Assembly: GCF_902712915.1 (NCBI RefSeq)
Contig: NZ_CACTIA010000005.1
Span: forward strand, 2,578,501-2,642,500
Reading direction: 5' to 3'
Origin: Acidiphilium sp. C61
GTDB taxonomy: Bacteria > Pseudomonadota > Alphaproteobacteria > Acetobacterales > Acetobacteraceae
DNA length: 64,000 nt
The translations under genes were made by a program, and so were the position numbers. Every line of letters begins with the position of its first letter. The stretch's first letter is position 1. This document shows positions 38,906 to 49,225 of this stretch, piece after piece. The notes under the pieces are model-generated. The model saw only the letters and a list, made by a program, of their open reading frames with translations. It had not been told where the DNA came from and searched no databases.

Positions 38906-41900
38906 GCCTGCTTCCCGTCTATGGCGCGCCGGAAGGGTTCGACGCCGACCTGATCGCCCGCCGCGCCGCCGAGGCCGGCACGGTGCTGCACATCGCGCGC
39001 GACGATGCCCGCCTCGCCCGGCTGGAGGACGCGCTCGCCTTCTTCGCCCCCGCCGCCGAGATCATCCGCTTCCCCGCCTGGGACTGCCTGCCCTACGACC
39101 GCGTCTCGCCCAACCCGGCCATCGTCTCCGACCGTGTCGCCGCCCTGGCCCGGCTGCTGGAGCCGGCGAAGGGCACCCGCATCGTGCTGACCACGGTGAA
39201 CGCCGCCGTCCAGCGCACCCCGCCGCGCGCCCGCTTTGCCGGCGCCAGCCGCACCATCGCCCCCGGCGGCGCCGCCGCCCCGGACGATCTCGCCCGCTTT
39301 CTCGAGCAGCGCGGCTATCACCGCGTCGGCACCGTCATGGAACCCGGCGATTTCGCCGTCCGCGGCGGCATTTTCGACGTCTGGCCCGCCGGCGAGCCGA
39401 CGCCTGCCCGCATCGACCTGTTCGGCGACACGGTAGATACACTTCGCCGCTTCGACCCCGGCACCCAGCGCAGCGGCGAGGCGCTGGACCAGCTCACCTT
39501 CCGTCCCGCCACCGAATTGCCGCTCGATGCCGAGGCGGTCAGCCGCTTCCGCACCGGCTTTCGCGAGTTGTTCGGCGCCGAGGCGCAGGCCGACCCGCTC
39601 TACGAGGCGATCTCCGACGGCCGCCGCCAGCCCGGCATGGAACATTTCGCCCCGCTCTTCTGCAAGACGATGGAAACCGTGTTCGACTATGCGCCCGGTG
39701 CTGCCATCAGCCTCGACCACCAGGCCGAGGAGGCCGCCGCCGCCCGCTTCGAGATGATCGCCGATCATTACGAAGCCCGCCGCGCCCCGCCCCGCGCCGG
39801 CGAGGCGCCCTACCGGCCGATCCCGCCCGCCAGCCTCTATCTCGACCGCGCCGGCCTCGATGCGCTGCTCCGCACCCGTGGCGCGACCGTCTTCTCCCCC
39901 TTCGCCCGGCCCGACGGGGCCGAGGGTGTCGAAGCCGGCGGCCGTCCCGGCGCCATCCTCGCCGCCGCCCAGGGCATCGCCTCGGTCTATGACGAATTCC
40001 GCCTGCTCGCCGCCCGCTGGCGCGAGGCCGGGCGCCGCGTCGTCCTCGCCGCCTGGTCCGCCGGCTCGCGCGACCGTCTCGCCGCCCTGCTGCGCGACCA
40101 CGGCATGCGCTCGATCCCGATCGACAACGCCGCCGAGGCCCGCATCGCCCAGGGCGACGCCATATTGCTCGCCATTCTCGGCCTCGAGCGCGGCTATGTC
40201 GCCGACGATCTCGCCATCGTCGCCGAGCAGGACCTGCTCGGCCAGCGCATCGCCCGCCCACCGCGCCGCCGCCAGCGCGCCGACCAGTTCATCGCCGACG
40301 CCACCGAAATCGCCGAGGGCGATCTCGTCGTCCATCAGGATCACGGCATCGGCCGCTATGACGGGCTGGTGACGCTCAGCGTCGACGGCGCGCCGCATGA
40401 CTGCCTGCGCCTGCTCTACGATGGCGACCAGAAGCTCTTCCTGCCGGTCGAGAACATCGACATGCTCTCCCGCTTCGGCAGCGAGACCGCCGGCGTCGGG
40501 CTCGACCGCCTGGGCGGCGCCTCCTGGCAGGCGCGCAAGGCCAAGGCCCGCAACCGCATCCGCGACATGGCGGCCGGCCTCATTCGCATCGCCGCCGAGC
40601 GCAAGCTGCACGACGCCGCGATCCTCGCCGCCGATGACGGCGCCTTCGCCGAGTTCTGCGCCCGCTTCCCCTATACCGAAACCGAGGACCAGGCCCGCGC
40701 CATCGCCGATGTCATGGAAGATCTCGCCGCCGGCAAGCCGATGGACCGGCTGGTCTGCGGCGATGTCGGCTTCGGCAAGACCGAAGTGGCCCTCCGCGCC
40801 GCCTTCATCGCCGCGATGTCCGGCGCCCAGGTCGCCGTGGTGGTGCCGACCACGCTGCTCGCCCGCCAGCATTACCGCCTGTTCTCCGAGCGCTTCGCCG
40901 GCCTGCCCATCCGCGTCGAGCAGCTCTCCCGCCTCGTCTCCGCCAAGGATACCGCGAAGGTGAAGGCCGGCCTCGCCGACGGCACGGTGAACATCGTCGT
41001 CGGCACCCATGCGCTGCTCTCCAAAACCATCGCCTTCGCCGATCTCGCGCTGCTGATCGTCGACGAGGAGCAGCATTTCGGCGTCGCCCACAAGGAACGC
41101 CTCAAGCAGATCAAGGCGGACATCCACGTCCTCACCCTGACCGCGACGCCGATCCCCCGCACCCTCCAGCTCGCGCTGACCGGCGTGCGCGACCTCTCGC
41201 TGATCACCACCCCGCCGGTCGATCGCCTTGCCGTGCGCACCTTCATCATGCCGTGGGACAAGCTGGTGATCCGCGAGGCCATCGCCCGCGAGCGCTTCCG
41301 CGGCGGGCAGATCTTCTGCGTCGTCCCGCATATCGAGGATATCGACCGGATGCGCGAGCGCCTGGCCGAGATCGCGCCGGACCTGCGCACCGCCACCGCT
41401 CATGGCCGCCTGCCCCCCACCGAGATCGAGCGGGTTATGACCGAGTTCAGCGAAGGCAAGCACGACGTCCTGCTCGCCACCAACATCGTCGAATCCGGGC
41501 TCGACATGCCGGCGGTGAACACGATCCTGATCTGGCGCGCCGATCTCTTCGGCCTCGGCCAGCTCTACCAGCTGCGCGGCCGCGTCGGCCGCGGCAAGCA
41601 GCGCGGCTACGCCTATCTCACCTGGCCCGCCTCGCACACGCTCGCCGCCTCCTCGCAGAAGCGCCTCGAAGTGATGCAGACGCTCGACACGCTCGGCGCC
41701 GGCTTCACCCTCGCCTCCCACGATCTCGACCTGCGCGGCGCCGGCAACCTGCTGGGCGATGAACAATCCGGCCATATCCGCGAGGTCGGCATCGAGCTCT
41801 ACCAGCAGATGCTGGAGGATGCGGTGGCCGAGCTGCGTGCGGCCGGCGGCGGCCAATCGCGCGAGGCCGCGCGGGACTGGACGCCGAATATCGGCCTCGG

Positions 41901-42336
41901 CCTGCCCGTCCTCATCCCCGAGGCCTACGTGGCCGACCTGCCGGTCCGCCTCGGCCTCTACCGCCGCATCGGCGGGCTCGTGACCGATGCCGAGAGCGAG
42001 GCGCTCGCCGCCGAACTGGTCGACCGGTTCGGCCCGATGCCGGCGGAGGTGGAAAACCTCCTCGCCACCGTGGCGCTCAAGCGCGCCTGCCGCGCCGTCG
42101 GCGTCGAGAAGCTGGAGGCCGGGCCGAAAGGCATGGTCGTCGCCTTCCGCGGCAACGCCTTCGCCAATCCCGGCGGCCTCGTCTCCTGGCTCGCCACCCG
42201 CGCCGGCCTGCTCCGCCTGCGCCCGGACCACAAGCTGGTCATGGTCCGCGAGATGGACGTGAAGGCCCGCCTCGCCGCCGCGCGGGACATCGTGGGCAAC
42301 CTCCAGCGGATTCTCGACCAGTCGAAAGCCGCATGA
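38902..42336 (+). CDS. mfd: Transcription-repair coupling factor Mfd
   Basis: A 1144-residue translocase that removes stalled RNA polymerase and recruits UvrA. The UvrB-like N-terminal part has FPAWDCLPYDRVSPNPAI and the D1-D3 segments (MEPGDFAVRGGIFDVWPAGE). The RNA-polymerase-interacting domain contains VVHQDHGIGRYDGL. The RecG-like motor follows with MDRLVCGDVGFGKTEVALRA, VDEEQHFGVAHKERLK, LTATPIPRTLQLA, LLATNIVESGLDMPAVN and LYQLRGRVGRG. The C-terminal TRCF domain ends near LQRILDQSKAA. A long antisense frame covers it but is a composition artefact. Confidence 0.97.
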   Translation: MSLLPVYGAPEGFDADLIARRAAEAGTVLHIARDDARLARLEDALAFFAPAAEIIRFPAWDCLPYDRVSPNPAIVSDRVAALARLLEPAKGTRIVLTTVNAAVQRTPPRARFAGASRTIAPGGAAAPDDLARFLEQRGYHRVGTVMEPGDFAVRGGIFDVWPAGEPTPARIDLFGDTVDTLRRFDPGTQRSGEALDQLTFRPATELPLDAEAVSRFRTGFRELFGAEAQADPLYEAISDGRRQPGMEHFAPLFCKTMETVFDYAPGAAISLDHQAEEAAAARFEMIADHYEARRAPPRAGEAPYRPIPPASLYLDRAGLDALLRTRGATVFSPFARPDGAEGVEAGGRPGAILAAAQGIASVYDEFRLLAARWREAGRRVVLAAWSAGSRDRLAALLRDHGMRSIPIDNAAEARIAQGDAILLAILGLERGYVADDLAIVAEQDLLGQRIARPPRRRQRADQFIADATEIAEGDLVVHQDHGIGRYDGLVTLSVDGAPHDCLRLLYDGDQKLFLPVENIDMLSRFGSETAGVGLDRLGGASWQARKAKARNRIRDMAAGLIRIAAERKLHDAAILAADDGAFAEFCARFPYTETEDQARAIADVMEDLAAGKPMDRLVCGDVGFGKTEVALRAAFIAAMSGAQVAVVVPTTLLARQHYRLFSERFAGLPIRVEQLSRLVSAKDTAKVKAGLADGTVNIVVGTHALLSKTIAFADLALLIVDEEQHFGVAHKERLKQIKADIHVLTLTATPIPRTLQLALTGVRDLSLITTPPVDRLAVRTFIMPWDKLVIREAIARERFRGGQIFCVVPHIEDIDRMRERLAEIAPDLRTATAHGRLPPTEIERVMTEFSEGKHDVLLATNIVESGLDMPAVNTILIWRADLFGLGQLYQLRGRVGRGKQRGYAYLTWPASHTLAASSQKRLEVMQTLDTLGAGFTLASHDLDLRGAGNLLGDEQSGHIREVGIELYQQMLEDAVAELRAAGGGQSREAARDWTPNIGLGLPVLIPEAYVADLPVRLGLYRRIGGLVTDAESEALAAELVDRFGPMPAEVENLLATVALKRACRAVGVEKLEAGPKGMVVAFRGNAFANPGGLVSWLATRAGLLRLRPDHKLVMVREMDVKARLAAARDIVGNLQRILDQSKAA

Positions 42337-42491
42337 TCCGGTGGCGTAACTAAACAAATCGAAACTTGCTCCGGCCGCCCCGGTCCTCATCTTTGCGTGA
42401 GGAAGGCGGCCGCTCCTCGGCCGCCCCGCGCATCGCCGCCCGGCGACGATGCCGCCGCGGCCGCCCTGCGGCCGCCCAGCCTGACGAGGTC

Positions 42492-42914
42492 ATGCCCATG
42501 AACGACCGAACCCTTTTCCGCGCCAGCGCCGTTGCCCTGTTCGCCGCCGCTTTCGCAGCCTCCCCCGCTCTGGCCGCGACCACCGCGCCCGGCGCCGCCA
42601 CCCCGATGCCCGCACCCACCACCGGCTCGATGGCAGCCGCCCCCGCCGCCTCGCCGCAGACCGTCGCCAAGGCCGGCAAGGCGCTGCACCAGGTGCTCGA
42701 CATCAACCACAGCTACGGCGCGAAACTCGCCCACACGACCGACCCCGCCGGCAAGCAGCGCCTGATCGCCTCGGCCAAGTCCAAGGCGGCGGCGGCGATC
42801 ACCGCCCAGGGCCTCACCGTCCGGCAATACGACCAGGTCCTGGCCGAGGCCCGGCAGAATCCCTCGATGCGCGCGCAGCTCTTCGCCGCCGCCGGCCTGC
42901 CGGCGCAGAAATGA
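42492..42914 (+). CDS. Exported DUF4168-like protein
   Basis: A 140-residue protein with a signal peptide (TLFRASAVALFAAAFAASPA, cleavage near ALA-AT). An Ala/Pro/Thr-rich linker and then a helical domain follow (VAKAGKALHQVLDINHSYGA, KSKAAAAITAQGLTVRQYDQ, VLAEARQNPSMRAQLFAAAG), which resembles DUF4168 proteins. Function unknown. Two ATG codons (42492, 42498) compete; GACGAGG precedes the first. Monocistronic, followed by the repeat and IS region. Confidence 0.75.
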   Translation: MPMNDRTLFRASAVALFAAAFAASPALAATTAPGAATPMPAPTTGSMAAAPAASPQTVAKAGKALHQVLDINHSYGAKLAHTTDPAGKQRLIASAKSKAAAAITAQGLTVRQYDQVLAEARQNPSMRAQLFAAAGLPAQK

Positions 42915-42973
42915 CCGCCTGACCGCCGCGCCGCCGCCGCAAGGCGGGGTGCTGCGGTCGCCAGCACCCATCC

Positions 42974-43081
42974 AGAGCATCTTTATCCGATCAGATGGAA
43001 TCATCTGATCGGATAAAGATGCTCGACTTATCAATATGATAGAGCACGACATCCGATCCATCAGGATCGGAAAGTGCTCTA
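42974..43081. repeat. MITE-like palindromic repeat, copy 4
   Basis: Full unit in forward orientation: hairpin A (42975-43024), AT-rich spacer, hairpin B (43042-43080). Its right border GCTCTA abuts the left end of the insertion sequence at 43082. Confidence 0.92.
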
Positions 43082-43911
43082 GGTTCTGTACCTATTGCCA
43101 TGACTACGGGGCGTCTGATTCAAGTCTGTTTGGAGGACTTGGAACATGGCGGAACTTTTCTGGCTGAACAACACGCAATGGGCTGCGATCGAACCATTGC
43201 TGCCGAAGCTTGGCGGCAAGCCTCGGGTTGATGACCGCCGGGTGCTGAGCGGCATCCTGCATCGCTTTCGCGAGGGCTTGCGATGGCGAGCGCTTCCTGA
43301 GGCCTATGGGCCACGAACCACTGTGTTCAACCGGTTCAACCGCTGGAGCCAGCGTGGCCTCTGGCAGGAGATCTTCGCGGCGCTTGTCGCCTGCGCGGAT
43401 CCGCCGCGCATCGCCATGGTGGACAGCACCTCGGTTCGGGCACATCGCGCGGCCGCGGGCGGTAAAGGGGGGCGCAAAGCCAGGCCATCGGCCGGTCGAG
43501 GGGTGGACGGACGACCAAGATCCACGCCGTCGCAGATGAGCAGGGACGCATCGCCGCACTCCTCCTGACGCCAGGACAGGCCTCCGACATCAGCGGCGCG
43601 AGGGCGCTTCTGCCCACAATACCGCCACCAGAAGAGCTGATCGCCGACAAAGCCTACGACGCTGATGATCTTCGCGCCTTCCTCACCCGCCAAGGCACCA
43701 GGCCGGTGATCTCGCCCATGCCCAACCGCCGCGCCATTCCGCCCTTCGACCCCGTCGCCTATAGAAAGCGCAATCTCATCGAACGCGCCTTCTGTAGGCT
43801 CAAGGACTGGCGCGCCATCGCCACACGATATGACAAAACCGCACGAAATTTCCTCGCTGGTATTTGCCTCGTCCTCGCCGTCACATCATGGATCAGTTGA
43901 GTCCAGAACCT
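43082..43911 (+). mobile_element. IS5-family insertion sequence (IS427-like group), 830 bp
   Basis: Ends are inverted: GGTTCTGTAC at the left and GGTTCTGGAC at the right (read inward), bounded by a TA direct duplication (43080-43081 and 43912-43913). It carries a single transposase gene read through a -1 frameshift. It is inserted exactly at the junction GCTC-TA-GAGC between two copies of the palindromic repeat. Family assignment rests on the transposase motifs, the ~830 bp length and the TA/CTAG target. Confidence 0.88.
43146..43900 (+). CDS. IS5-family transposase (two frames joined by -1 frameshift)
   Basis: The first frame (43146-43568) carries the N-terminal DUF4096-like part: WLNNTQWAAIEPLLPKLGGK, RVLSGILHRFREGLRWRALP, and the first catalytic Asp in IAMVDSTSVRAHRAAAGGKG. 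The second frame, ending at 43900, carries QSQAIGRSRGGRTTKIHAVA, ELIADKAYDADDLRAFL with the second Asp, and RNLIERAFCRLKDWRAIATR with the catalytic Glu. A slippery run AAAGGGGGG at 43464-43472 sits where the frames must join, and slipping back one base restores the canonical family sequence. Probably functional by programmed frameshifting. Confidence 0.85.
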
Positions 43912-44016
43912 AGAGCATCATCCGATCAGATGGAATCATCTGATCGGATAAAGATGCTCGACTTATCAATATGATAGAGCACGACATCCGATCCGGATGG
44001 ATCGGAACGTGCTCTA
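43912..44016. repeat. MITE-like palindromic repeat, copy 5
   Basis: Full unit in the same orientation as copy 4, starting directly at the right end of the insertion sequence (TAGAGCATCATCC) and ending GTGCTCTA. Hairpin B has the variant loop CGGATGG. Confidence 0.92.
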
Positions 44017-44063
44017 GACCGCGTCATTGACCGCGCGCCGCCGCATCGGCTTTATGCTCGGTC

Positions 44064-44951
44064 ATGGATCTGGCTTCCCCGCGCCCCGAACCCGCCGCCT
44101 GTGCCGATGCGGAACCCGGCCCCTGCGTCCTCACCCGCCCGCCGCGCCAGGCCGCCCCGGTCGTCGTCGCCTCGCCGCATTCCGGCAGCGCCTACACGCC
44201 CGATTTCCTCGCCCTCTCCCGGCTGGATGCCCGCGCCCTGCGCAAGAGCGAGGACTGCTTCGTCGATGAGCTGTGCGCCGGCGCACCCGTCCTCGGCCTG
44301 CCGCTGCTCGCCGCCCGCTTCCCCCGCGCCTGGTGCGACGTCAATCGCGAGCCCTGGGAACTCGACCCGGCGATGTTCGAGGATCAGCTGCCGTCTTATG
44401 TGAATGCCACGAGCCCCCGCGTCGCCGCCGGCCTCGGCACCATCGCCCGCGTCGTCGCCTCCGGCGAGCCGATCTATCGCGGCAAGCTCCGCTTCGCCGA
44501 GGCGCAGGCCCGGATCGAGACCTGCTGGCGCCCCTATCACGCCGCCCTTGCCGGGCTGATCGCCGAAACCCGCGCCGCCTTCGGCGCCTGCCTCCTGCTC
44601 GACATCCATTCGATGCCGCGCCTGCCCGGCATCGCCCACGGCCACGGGCCTGACATCGTGGTGGGCGACCTGCATGGCGCCGCCTGCGCCCGGCCGATCG
44701 TGCACCTCGTCGAACAGACCCTGCGCGGCGAGGGCTTCACCCTCCGCCGCAACGATCCCTATGCCGGCGGCTACGTCACCCGCCACTATGGCCGCCCGCG
44801 CGAGCACGTCCATGTCGTGCAGATCGAGATCGCCCGCGCCCTCTATATGGACGAGGCCGAACTCCGCCGCGGCCCCGGCTTCGCCGCGCTGCGGTCAAGC
44901 CTGACGAACCTGTTCTCGACCCTCGCCACGGCGATCCCCGCGCTGCTCTGA
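44064..44951 (+). CDS. N-formylglutamate amidohydrolase-family protein
   Basis: A 295-residue zinc amidohydrolase-like protein. Marks: VVVASPHSGSAYTPDFLALS near residue 35, FPRAWCDVNREPWELDPAMF, LLLDIHSMPRLPG and DIVVGDLHGAAC. HutG-type enzymes release formate from N-formylglutamate at the end of one histidine degradation route; other members have unknown substrates and no hut genes are here. It ends against the convergent sigma-54 activator gene with no gap. Confidence 0.87.
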   Translation: MDLASPRPEPAACADAEPGPCVLTRPPRQAAPVVVASPHSGSAYTPDFLALSRLDARALRKSEDCFVDELCAGAPVLGLPLLAARFPRAWCDVNREPWELDPAMFEDQLPSYVNATSPRVAAGLGTIARVVASGEPIYRGKLRFAEAQARIETCWRPYHAALAGLIAETRAAFGACLLLDIHSMPRLPGIAHGHGPDIVVGDLHGAACARPIVHLVEQTLRGEGFTLRRNDPYAGGYVTRHYGRPREHVHVVQIEIARALYMDEAELRRGPGFAALRSSLTNLFSTLATAIPALL

Positions 44952-46916
44952 TTATCGGTCTGACAGAGCCCGGATCTGCGCGAGCCGCCGGTAGAGCGTG
45001 TTGCGGCTGATGCCGAGCCGCCGCGCCGCCCGGCTCATGTTCCCGCCCGCCGCCTCGATCGCGCGCAGGATGATCTGGTCCGCCCCTTCGCGCAGCGACG
45101 CCGCCCCCTCGCGCAGCGATACCGCCCCGCCGGACAAAACGTCCCCGTCCTCGCAATTCCCCTCCGCATCGCCTGCATCCGCCCCGCCGCGCAGCTCCTC
45201 GGCGATATCGTCCGGCAGATGCTCCCAGCCGATCTCCTCCTCCTCCGGATCGCACATCGACTGGCCGATCCGCAGCACATTGGCGAGCTGGCGGATATTG
45301 CCCGGCCAGTCATAGGCGCCGAAGGCCGCGCGCAATTCCGGCGCGAGGCGCCGCCCGGCCTCGCCCTCGCCGCCGAGAATCCGCCCGACCAGCGCGTCGA
45401 GATCGGCGCGACGGCGCAGCGGCGGCAGGGTGATGCCGAGCCCGTTGATCCGGTAGAACAGGTCGGCGCGGAACCGCCCCTCCGCCACCGCCCGCCGCAA
45501 GTCGCGGTTGGTGGCGCAGAGCAGGGTGAAATCCACCGCCACCGGCTTGCCGCCCAGCGGCGTCACCACCCGTTCCTCCAGCACCCGCAGCAGCCGCGTC
45601 TGCAGTGCGAGCGGCATGTCGCCGATCTCGTCGAGGAACAGCACACCCCCCGCCGCCTCGCGGATGCGCCCCGCCGCCCCCTCGCGCCGCGCCCCGGTAA
45701 AGGCGCCGGGCGCGTAGCCGAACAGCTCCGCCTCGATCATCGTCTCCGGCAATGCCGCGCAGTTGACGGCGACGAACGGCCCGCCCCGCCGCGGCCCCGA
45801 GGCGTGGATCGCCCGCGCCATCACGTCCTTGCCCACGCCGGTCTCGCCATGGATCAGGATCGGGATCGCCCGCCCCAGCGCCCGCCGCGCCTGGCCGATC
45901 GCCCGTGCCACCAGCGGATCGCCGGTCTCGAGTGCGGCCAGCGCGTCGCTCGGCCAGATCGTCGTCCCCCGCGGCGCCCGCGGCCGCAGCGGCATCTCGA
46001 CGCGCAGGAACATCCGCCGCCCGCCCGGCCCGCGCAGCTCCATCGCCTCGCCGCCGCACCGCCGCTCCCGCGCCAGCAGCGCGTCCAGCGTATCGTGAAA
46101 CACCGAACTCACCGGCGCGACCCCGAGATCCGCCCGCCGCAACCCGAGCATCTCCATCGCCACCCCGTTCGCCCCGCGCAGCGTCCCGTCGGCCGCGAGC
46201 GCGAGCACCGCCTCGCCCGGCGTGCCGATCCCCTGCCGCGCCGCGTGAAACCGCAGCTTGATGTCACGCAGATGTGACATCTCGAACATCCGCGTCTCGA
46301 TCATCTGCGCCGCCGCCCGCACCAGCCCGAAGGTGTGCGGATGATACACCCGCTGGTCGCAGGAAATATCGATCACGCCGAGCAGCTCCCCGGTCGAGGC
46401 GATCAGCGGCGACGCCGCGCAGGCGAGGAAATTGTTCCGCTCCAGGAAATGCTCGGCGCCATGCACCACCACCGGCGCCGCCTCGATCAGCGCGGTGCCG
46501 ACCGCGTTGGTCCCCCGGTCCGCCTCCGCCCAGCTCGCCCCCGGCAGCAACGCCACCCGCGCCGCCCGCCCGGTGAAGCTCGCATCGCCGACCGCATCGA
46601 GCAGGAAACCATCGCCGTCGGAGAGCAGCACGATGCAGCCCGAATCGCGGATCTGCCCGTAGAGATAGTCGATGATCGGCCGCGCCCGCACCGCGAGGTC
46701 CGACACCCGCTCCCGCGCCTCGCGCAGCTCCGCGCCGCACAGATGCGGTGCCTCCCGCGCGCCGAGATCCGGCGCGAGCCCGGCGCTGACGCAGCGCTGC
46801 CACGAGCGCGCGAGCAGCGCGTTCGGCGCCGCTCCTTGCAGCCCGGCCGAGAGACGCTCCTTGCCCTCCCGCAACCGCGCCGTCCTGTCGTCTCGATATG
46901 CGGAATGATGGTCCAT
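44952..46916 (-). CDS. Sigma-54-dependent transcriptional activator (AcoR-like)
   Basis: A 654-residue bacterial enhancer-binding protein. An N-terminal GAF-type sensor region (residues ~60-215, GTNAVGTALIEAAPVVVHGA, HFLERNNFLACAASPL) and a PAS-like segment (~235-300) precede the AAA+ domain, with Walker A HGETGVGKDVMARAIH (357-364 core) and the sigma-54 contact loop YAPGAFTGAR (404-409). A Fis-type helix-turn-helix closes the protein (GGNMSRAARRLGISRNTLYR). The GAF layout matches AcoR/AcoX-type regulators of acetoin and alcohol catabolism. It is divergent from the aldehyde dehydrogenase operon, which has a consensus sigma-54 promoter, so it almost certainly controls that operon. Confidence 0.93.
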   Translation of the reverse strand: MDHHSAYRDDRTARLREGKERLSAGLQGAAPNALLARSWQRCVSAGLAPDLGAREAPHLCGAELREARERVSDLAVRARPIIDYLYGQIRDSGCIVLLSDGDGFLLDAVGDASFTGRAARVALLPGASWAEADRGTNAVGTALIEAAPVVVHGAEHFLERNNFLACAASPLIASTGELLGVIDISCDQRVYHPHTFGLVRAAAQMIETRMFEMSHLRDIKLRFHAARQGIGTPGEAVLALAADGTLRGANGVAMEMLGLRRADLGVAPVSSVFHDTLDALLARERRCGGEAMELRGPGGRRMFLRVEMPLRPRAPRGTTIWPSDALAALETGDPLVARAIGQARRALGRAIPILIHGETGVGKDVMARAIHASGPRRGGPFVAVNCAALPETMIEAELFGYAPGAFTGARREGAAGRIREAAGGVLFLDEIGDMPLALQTRLLRVLEERVVTPLGGKPVAVDFTLLCATNRDLRRAVAEGRFRADLFYRINGLGITLPPLRRRADLDALVGRILGGEGEAGRRLAPELRAAFGAYDWPGNIRQLANVLRIGQSMCDPEEEEIGWEHLPDDIAEELRGGADAGDAEGNCEDGDVLSGGAVSLREGAASLREGADQIILRAIEAAGGNMSRAARRLGISRNTLYRRLAQIRALSDR

Positions 46917-47030
46917 GCGCGTAGCCCGCCCTGCGTTTCCTCGAGTGTCGCGGCGTGGTCTGTCGCCCGCCGTCATGTTTGCCTGACACTAGGCCCCGCT
47001 GTCGGGCGGCGCAACGCAACAATGCGACAC

Positions 47031-47063
47031 GTCCCGTTTTGGGACAGTGTCCCCGATCGGGAC
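47031..47063. promoter_or_regulatory. Paired palindromic activator sites upstream of the sigma-54 promoter
   Basis: Two inverted repeats of the form GTCCC-N5-GGGAC at 47031-47045 and 47049-47063, centres 18 bases apart, i.e. on nearly the same face of the helix. The first is extended by flanking ACAC and AGTGT. They lie about 90-120 bases upstream of the -24/-12 element, the usual distance for an enhancer-binding protein. Inference: binding sites for the divergent activator, possibly also autoregulatory. Confidence 0.75.
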
Positions 47064-47152
47064 GTCCCGCCGCCCCCGTATCGCCGGGCGCGGCGCGGTA
47101 AATCATCGGGCGCGGCGCCGCAAACCCCGCGCGCCGGGCCGCATCCGCGCGT

Positions 47153-47168
47153 TGGCACGGCGCTTGCT
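47153..47168 (+). promoter_or_regulatory. Sigma-54 (-24/-12) promoter of the alcohol-oxidation operon
   Basis: TGGCAC, five bases, TTGCT: a perfect match to the sigma-54 consensus TGGCAC-N5-TTGCW. It ends 62 bases before the aldehyde dehydrogenase start and reads toward it. Confidence 0.9.
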
Positions 47169-47230
47169 CATCATCCTCACGAAACAATCAGCGCGGCCCG
47201 TCCCGAGGCCGCCAGAAGGAGGACCAGACC

Positions 47231-48763
<1,533 letters not shown>

Positions 48764-48765
48764 TC

Positions 48766-49215
48766 ATGACCGGACCGGACCCCATGCCGCGCGTGATCGC
48801 GACGCCATCGGCCCTCGCGCTGATCGCCGAACTCACGGCGCGGCACGGCCCGGTCCTGTTCCACCAGTCGGGCGGCTGCTGCGACGGTTCGGCGCCGATG
48901 TGCTTCCCGCAGGCGGATTTCGTCGTTTCCCCGGACGATGTCTGCCTCGGGATCATCGGCGGCGCGCCGTTCCATATCGGCGCGTCGCAGTTCGAATACT
49001 GGCGTCACACCCAGCTCGTCATCGACGTCGTCGCCGGCATCGGCGGCATGTTCTCGCTCGACAATGGCACCGGGCTGCGCTTTCATGTGCGCTCGCGGCT
49101 GTTCCCGACCGAGGACGCCGCGGCAACCGTCGCCGCCGCCGCCCCGGCTCCCCAAGCCTGCCGGCGCGCAGAAGCGCCGCTCTTTGAAACCCACCACAAC
49201 ACCAGAAACTCTTAG
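48766..49215 (+). CDS. DUF779 family protein
   Basis: A 149-residue protein whose core is typical of DUF779: TARHGPVLFHQSGGCCDGSA, PMCFPQADFVVSPDDVCLGI, GGAPFHIGASQFEYWRHTQL, VIDVVAGIGGMFSLDNGTG. The clustered cysteines (GGCCDGS, MCF, VCLG) suggest metal or cluster binding. It is regularly encoded next to acetaldehyde-type dehydrogenases; the role is unknown. Two starts are possible (48766 or the ATG at 48784, nearer the family start MPRVIATPSAL). Three bases after the aldehyde dehydrogenase stop. Confidence 0.88.
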   Translation: MTGPDPMPRVIATPSALALIAELTARHGPVLFHQSGGCCDGSAPMCFPQADFVVSPDDVCLGIIGGAPFHIGASQFEYWRHTQLVIDVVAGIGGMFSLDNGTGLRFHVRSRLFPTEDAAATVAAAAPAPQACRRAEAPLFETHHNTRNS

Positions 49216-49225
49216 GGAGACCTTC

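Noticed and set aside
38671..42390. A very long open frame (over 1200 codons) antisense to mfd, and similar ones antisense to valS and other genes
   Set aside because: In this GC-rich sequence stop codons are rare on the strand opposite a gene. The products are Gly/Ala/Asp/Arg-rich, have no family motifs, and the genes they oppose are certain.
42366..42491. Upstream extension of the DUF4168-like gene
   Set aside because: The added residues are Arg/Ser-rich and would bury the signal peptide; ATG at 42492 with GACGAGG is better.
43146..43900. Transposase as a pseudogene because of the frame change
   Set aside because: The frame change occurs at a slippery AAAGGGGGG run, and the -1 frame restores the expected motif; both catalytic halves are otherwise intact.
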